DNA from: Flavobacterium sp. UBA807
GTDB lineage: Bacteria > Bacteroidota > Bacteroidia > Flavobacteriales > Flavobacteriaceae
Reading direction: 5' to 3'
Assembly (NCBI GenBank): GCA_002296885.1
Contig: DBIH01000030.1
Coordinates: 1-7,073 of the forward strand
DNA: 7,073 nt
Positions 6,188 through 7,073 of the stretch are shown in pieces (positions within the stretch are counted from its first letter, which is position 1; every line of letters begins with the position of its first letter). The position numbers were made by a program, and so were the translations under genes. A model generated the notes under the pieces. The model ran no database searches and was not told the DNA's origin. It was given only the letters and a program-made list of their open reading frames with translations.

Positions 6188-7073
6188 TTACTTTACTTTC
6201 AGAAAATTACCATCTATAATTTCACCATCCTTGGTGACAACTTCTATGAAGTAAAATCCATTTTTTAGTCTTGAAATATCCAACTTTGTTTGACTTCCCA
6301 ATTCATATAATTTAATCAATGTACCGGAACTATTGTAAACTCTTGCAAAGGATAACTGTTTTATACGGGAATCACATTCTATATTAATGAAATCCTGAGC
6401 AGGATTGGGTAATATTGACAGAACAGGATTTTTCACTGAACCTATTCGAAGCGTAAGTCCGTCTGCCAATTTCCAAAAATCAGAAATTTGTGTTGATGTA
6501 TTAATGGTAAAATTGTTGTTACCACCGCCTCCAATATAAATATCATTCGAAAGAGCAAATCCTCCGGCATATCCTCTAGGTAATCCCGGAAAAGTTCCCA
6601 GTAATCTCCAATTATCATTCTGAGGATTGTATTGATACACTAAATTCATCGGGTTATGTTCTATATCCTGGTATTGATAATAATATCCACATAAAACATA
6701 AGCATCAGTGTTAGACACGCAACAAGTAGGTGCATCTAATGAAGGCAATGGGAAATCTGCCTTTCTTGTCCATGAATTTGCAATTGGATCATATTCATAT
6801 AGATCATTATAATTTGGTAGCGAATTTGTGGCACATCCCATCCCTATGTATCCAAATCCCCCTACGCTAAATCCTGCGGCAGTATTTCTTTCACTTCCGG
6901 CAAAGTCAGACTTTTGAGTCCATGTATTTAGGACCGGATCAAATTCATAAAAATCATCAAAACTAACTCCCCCATTATAACCAGTACCTACATAACCTTT
7001 TCCGTTAATAGAAAACCCGGCGGCATTTTGTCTTTCAATACCAGGGAAATGTGATTTTTGGATCCATGAATTG
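6188..7073 (-). CDS. Kelch-repeat protein with T9SS C-terminal sorting domain (N-terminus beyond window)
   Basis: The minus-strand frame is open from the window edge to the TAA ending at 6188, giving 294 visible residues. The start and any signal peptide lie beyond 7073, so an internal ATG at 6841 is not the true start. Residues 1-202 hold four kelch-type units, each with N-[ST]-W or DNW, a basic/aromatic stretch, a G-rich pair of strands (AAGFSINGKGYVGTGY, AAGFSVGGFGYIGMG, AGGFALSNDIYIGGGG) and then FYEFDP, LYEYDP or VYQYNP. The third unit is the most diverged and lacks the glycine run. Such units form blades of a beta-propeller. Residues 217-294 form a Por-type sorting domain, starting LSILPNPAQDFINIE and ending in GNFLKVK. 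Family knowledge implies export by Sec, then by T9SS, to the cell surface or medium. Partner or ligand is unknown. It converges on the glycosyltransferase and need not share its regulation or function. Confidence 0.85.
   Translation of the reverse strand, partial: NSWIQKSHFPGIERQNAAGFSINGKGYVGTGYNGGVSFDDFYEFDPVLNTWTQKSDFAGSERNTAAGFSVGGFGYIGMGCATNSLPNYNDLYEYDPIANSWTRKADFPLPSLDAPTCCVSNTDAYVLCGYYYQYQDIEHNPMNLVYQYNPQNDNWRLLGTFPGLPRGYAGGFALSNDIYIGGGGNNNFTINTSTQISDFWKLADGLTLRIGSVKNPVLSILPNPAQDFINIECDSRIKQLSFARVYNSSGTLIKLYELGSQTKLDISRLKNGFYFIEVVTKDGEIIDGNFLKVK
6191..6424 (-). other. T9SS type A-like C-terminal sorting domain
   Basis: The last 78 residues have the usual layout: VLSILPNPAQDFINIE opening the domain, a middle strand with RVYNSSGTLIKLYE, LDISRLKNGFYFIEV (the L-x-[LI]-x-x-L-x-x-G-x-Y pattern), then a short basic end, FLKVK. 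In known systems the sorting domain is cleaved during outer-membrane translocation, and the protein is released or joined to a surface lipopolysaccharide. The match is by motif only. Confidence 0.85.
6467..7072 (-). repeat. Four tandem kelch repeat units (protein-level)
   Basis: The conserved Trp of each unit falls at visible residues 3, 51, 101 and 155, so the period is 48, 50 and 54 residues. Units 1 and 2 are most alike (AAGFS-[IV]-x-G-x-GY-[VI]-G, then [FL]YE[FY]DP), unit 3 carries Cys117-Cys118 and Cys128 in place of the glycine run, and unit 4 ends at DFWKL near residue 198. Two or more further blades probably lie beyond the window edge, since kelch propellers normally have five to seven. 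Confidence 0.75.

Noticed and set aside
6839..6841. ATG at 6841 as the start of the kelch protein
   Set aside because: The frame stays open to the window edge and the residues before this Met contain a complete kelch unit and the first half of a second, so the real start is further upstream.

Overview
The window looks like part of a surface-polysaccharide locus from a member of the Bacteroidota. The strongest clue to the phylum is the partial kelch-type protein at the right end. It finishes in a C-terminal domain of the type IX secretion (T9SS) kind, and that system is essentially confined to this phylum. AT-rich composition and translation starts without Shine-Dalgarno sequences agree with this. 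Genus or species cannot be read from the sequence.

Layout, left to right: (1) a minus-strand pair, namely an AsnB-type glutamine-dependent amidotransferase (1264-3156) followed by an oligosaccharide flippase of the Wzx/MATE-like superfamily (1-1242, C-terminus cut by the window edge); (2) an 89-base divergent intergenic region (3157-3245), with one candidate Bacteroidota-type -7 element facing asnB; (3) a plus-strand run of three tightly packed genes: a SAM methyltransferase with a degenerate Trm112-like N-terminus (3246-4184), a second unrelated SAM methyltransferase (4193-5002) and a GT-B, family-4-like glycosyltransferase starting at TTG (5009-6067); (4) a 120-base AT-rich convergent gap; (5) a minus-strand kelch-repeat protein with a T9SS sorting domain (6188 to the window edge, N-terminus missing).

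The five genes in 1-6067 fit one job. The glycosyltransferase would add a sugar to a lipid-linked oligosaccharide. The methyltransferases and possibly the amidotransferase would modify sugars, and the flippase would carry the finished unit across the inner membrane. Acceptor, donor and modified position cannot be read from the sequence. The kelch protein is probably secreted and may be unrelated to the polysaccharide genes. I see no RNA genes, mobile elements, CRISPR arrays or convincing terminators. No clearly new system stands out. The best leads are the cysteine-less Trm112-like domain, the composition break between the two methyltransferases, the likely sugar-amidating role of the AsnB homologue, and the TTG start followed by a T9 tract in the glycosyltransferase.
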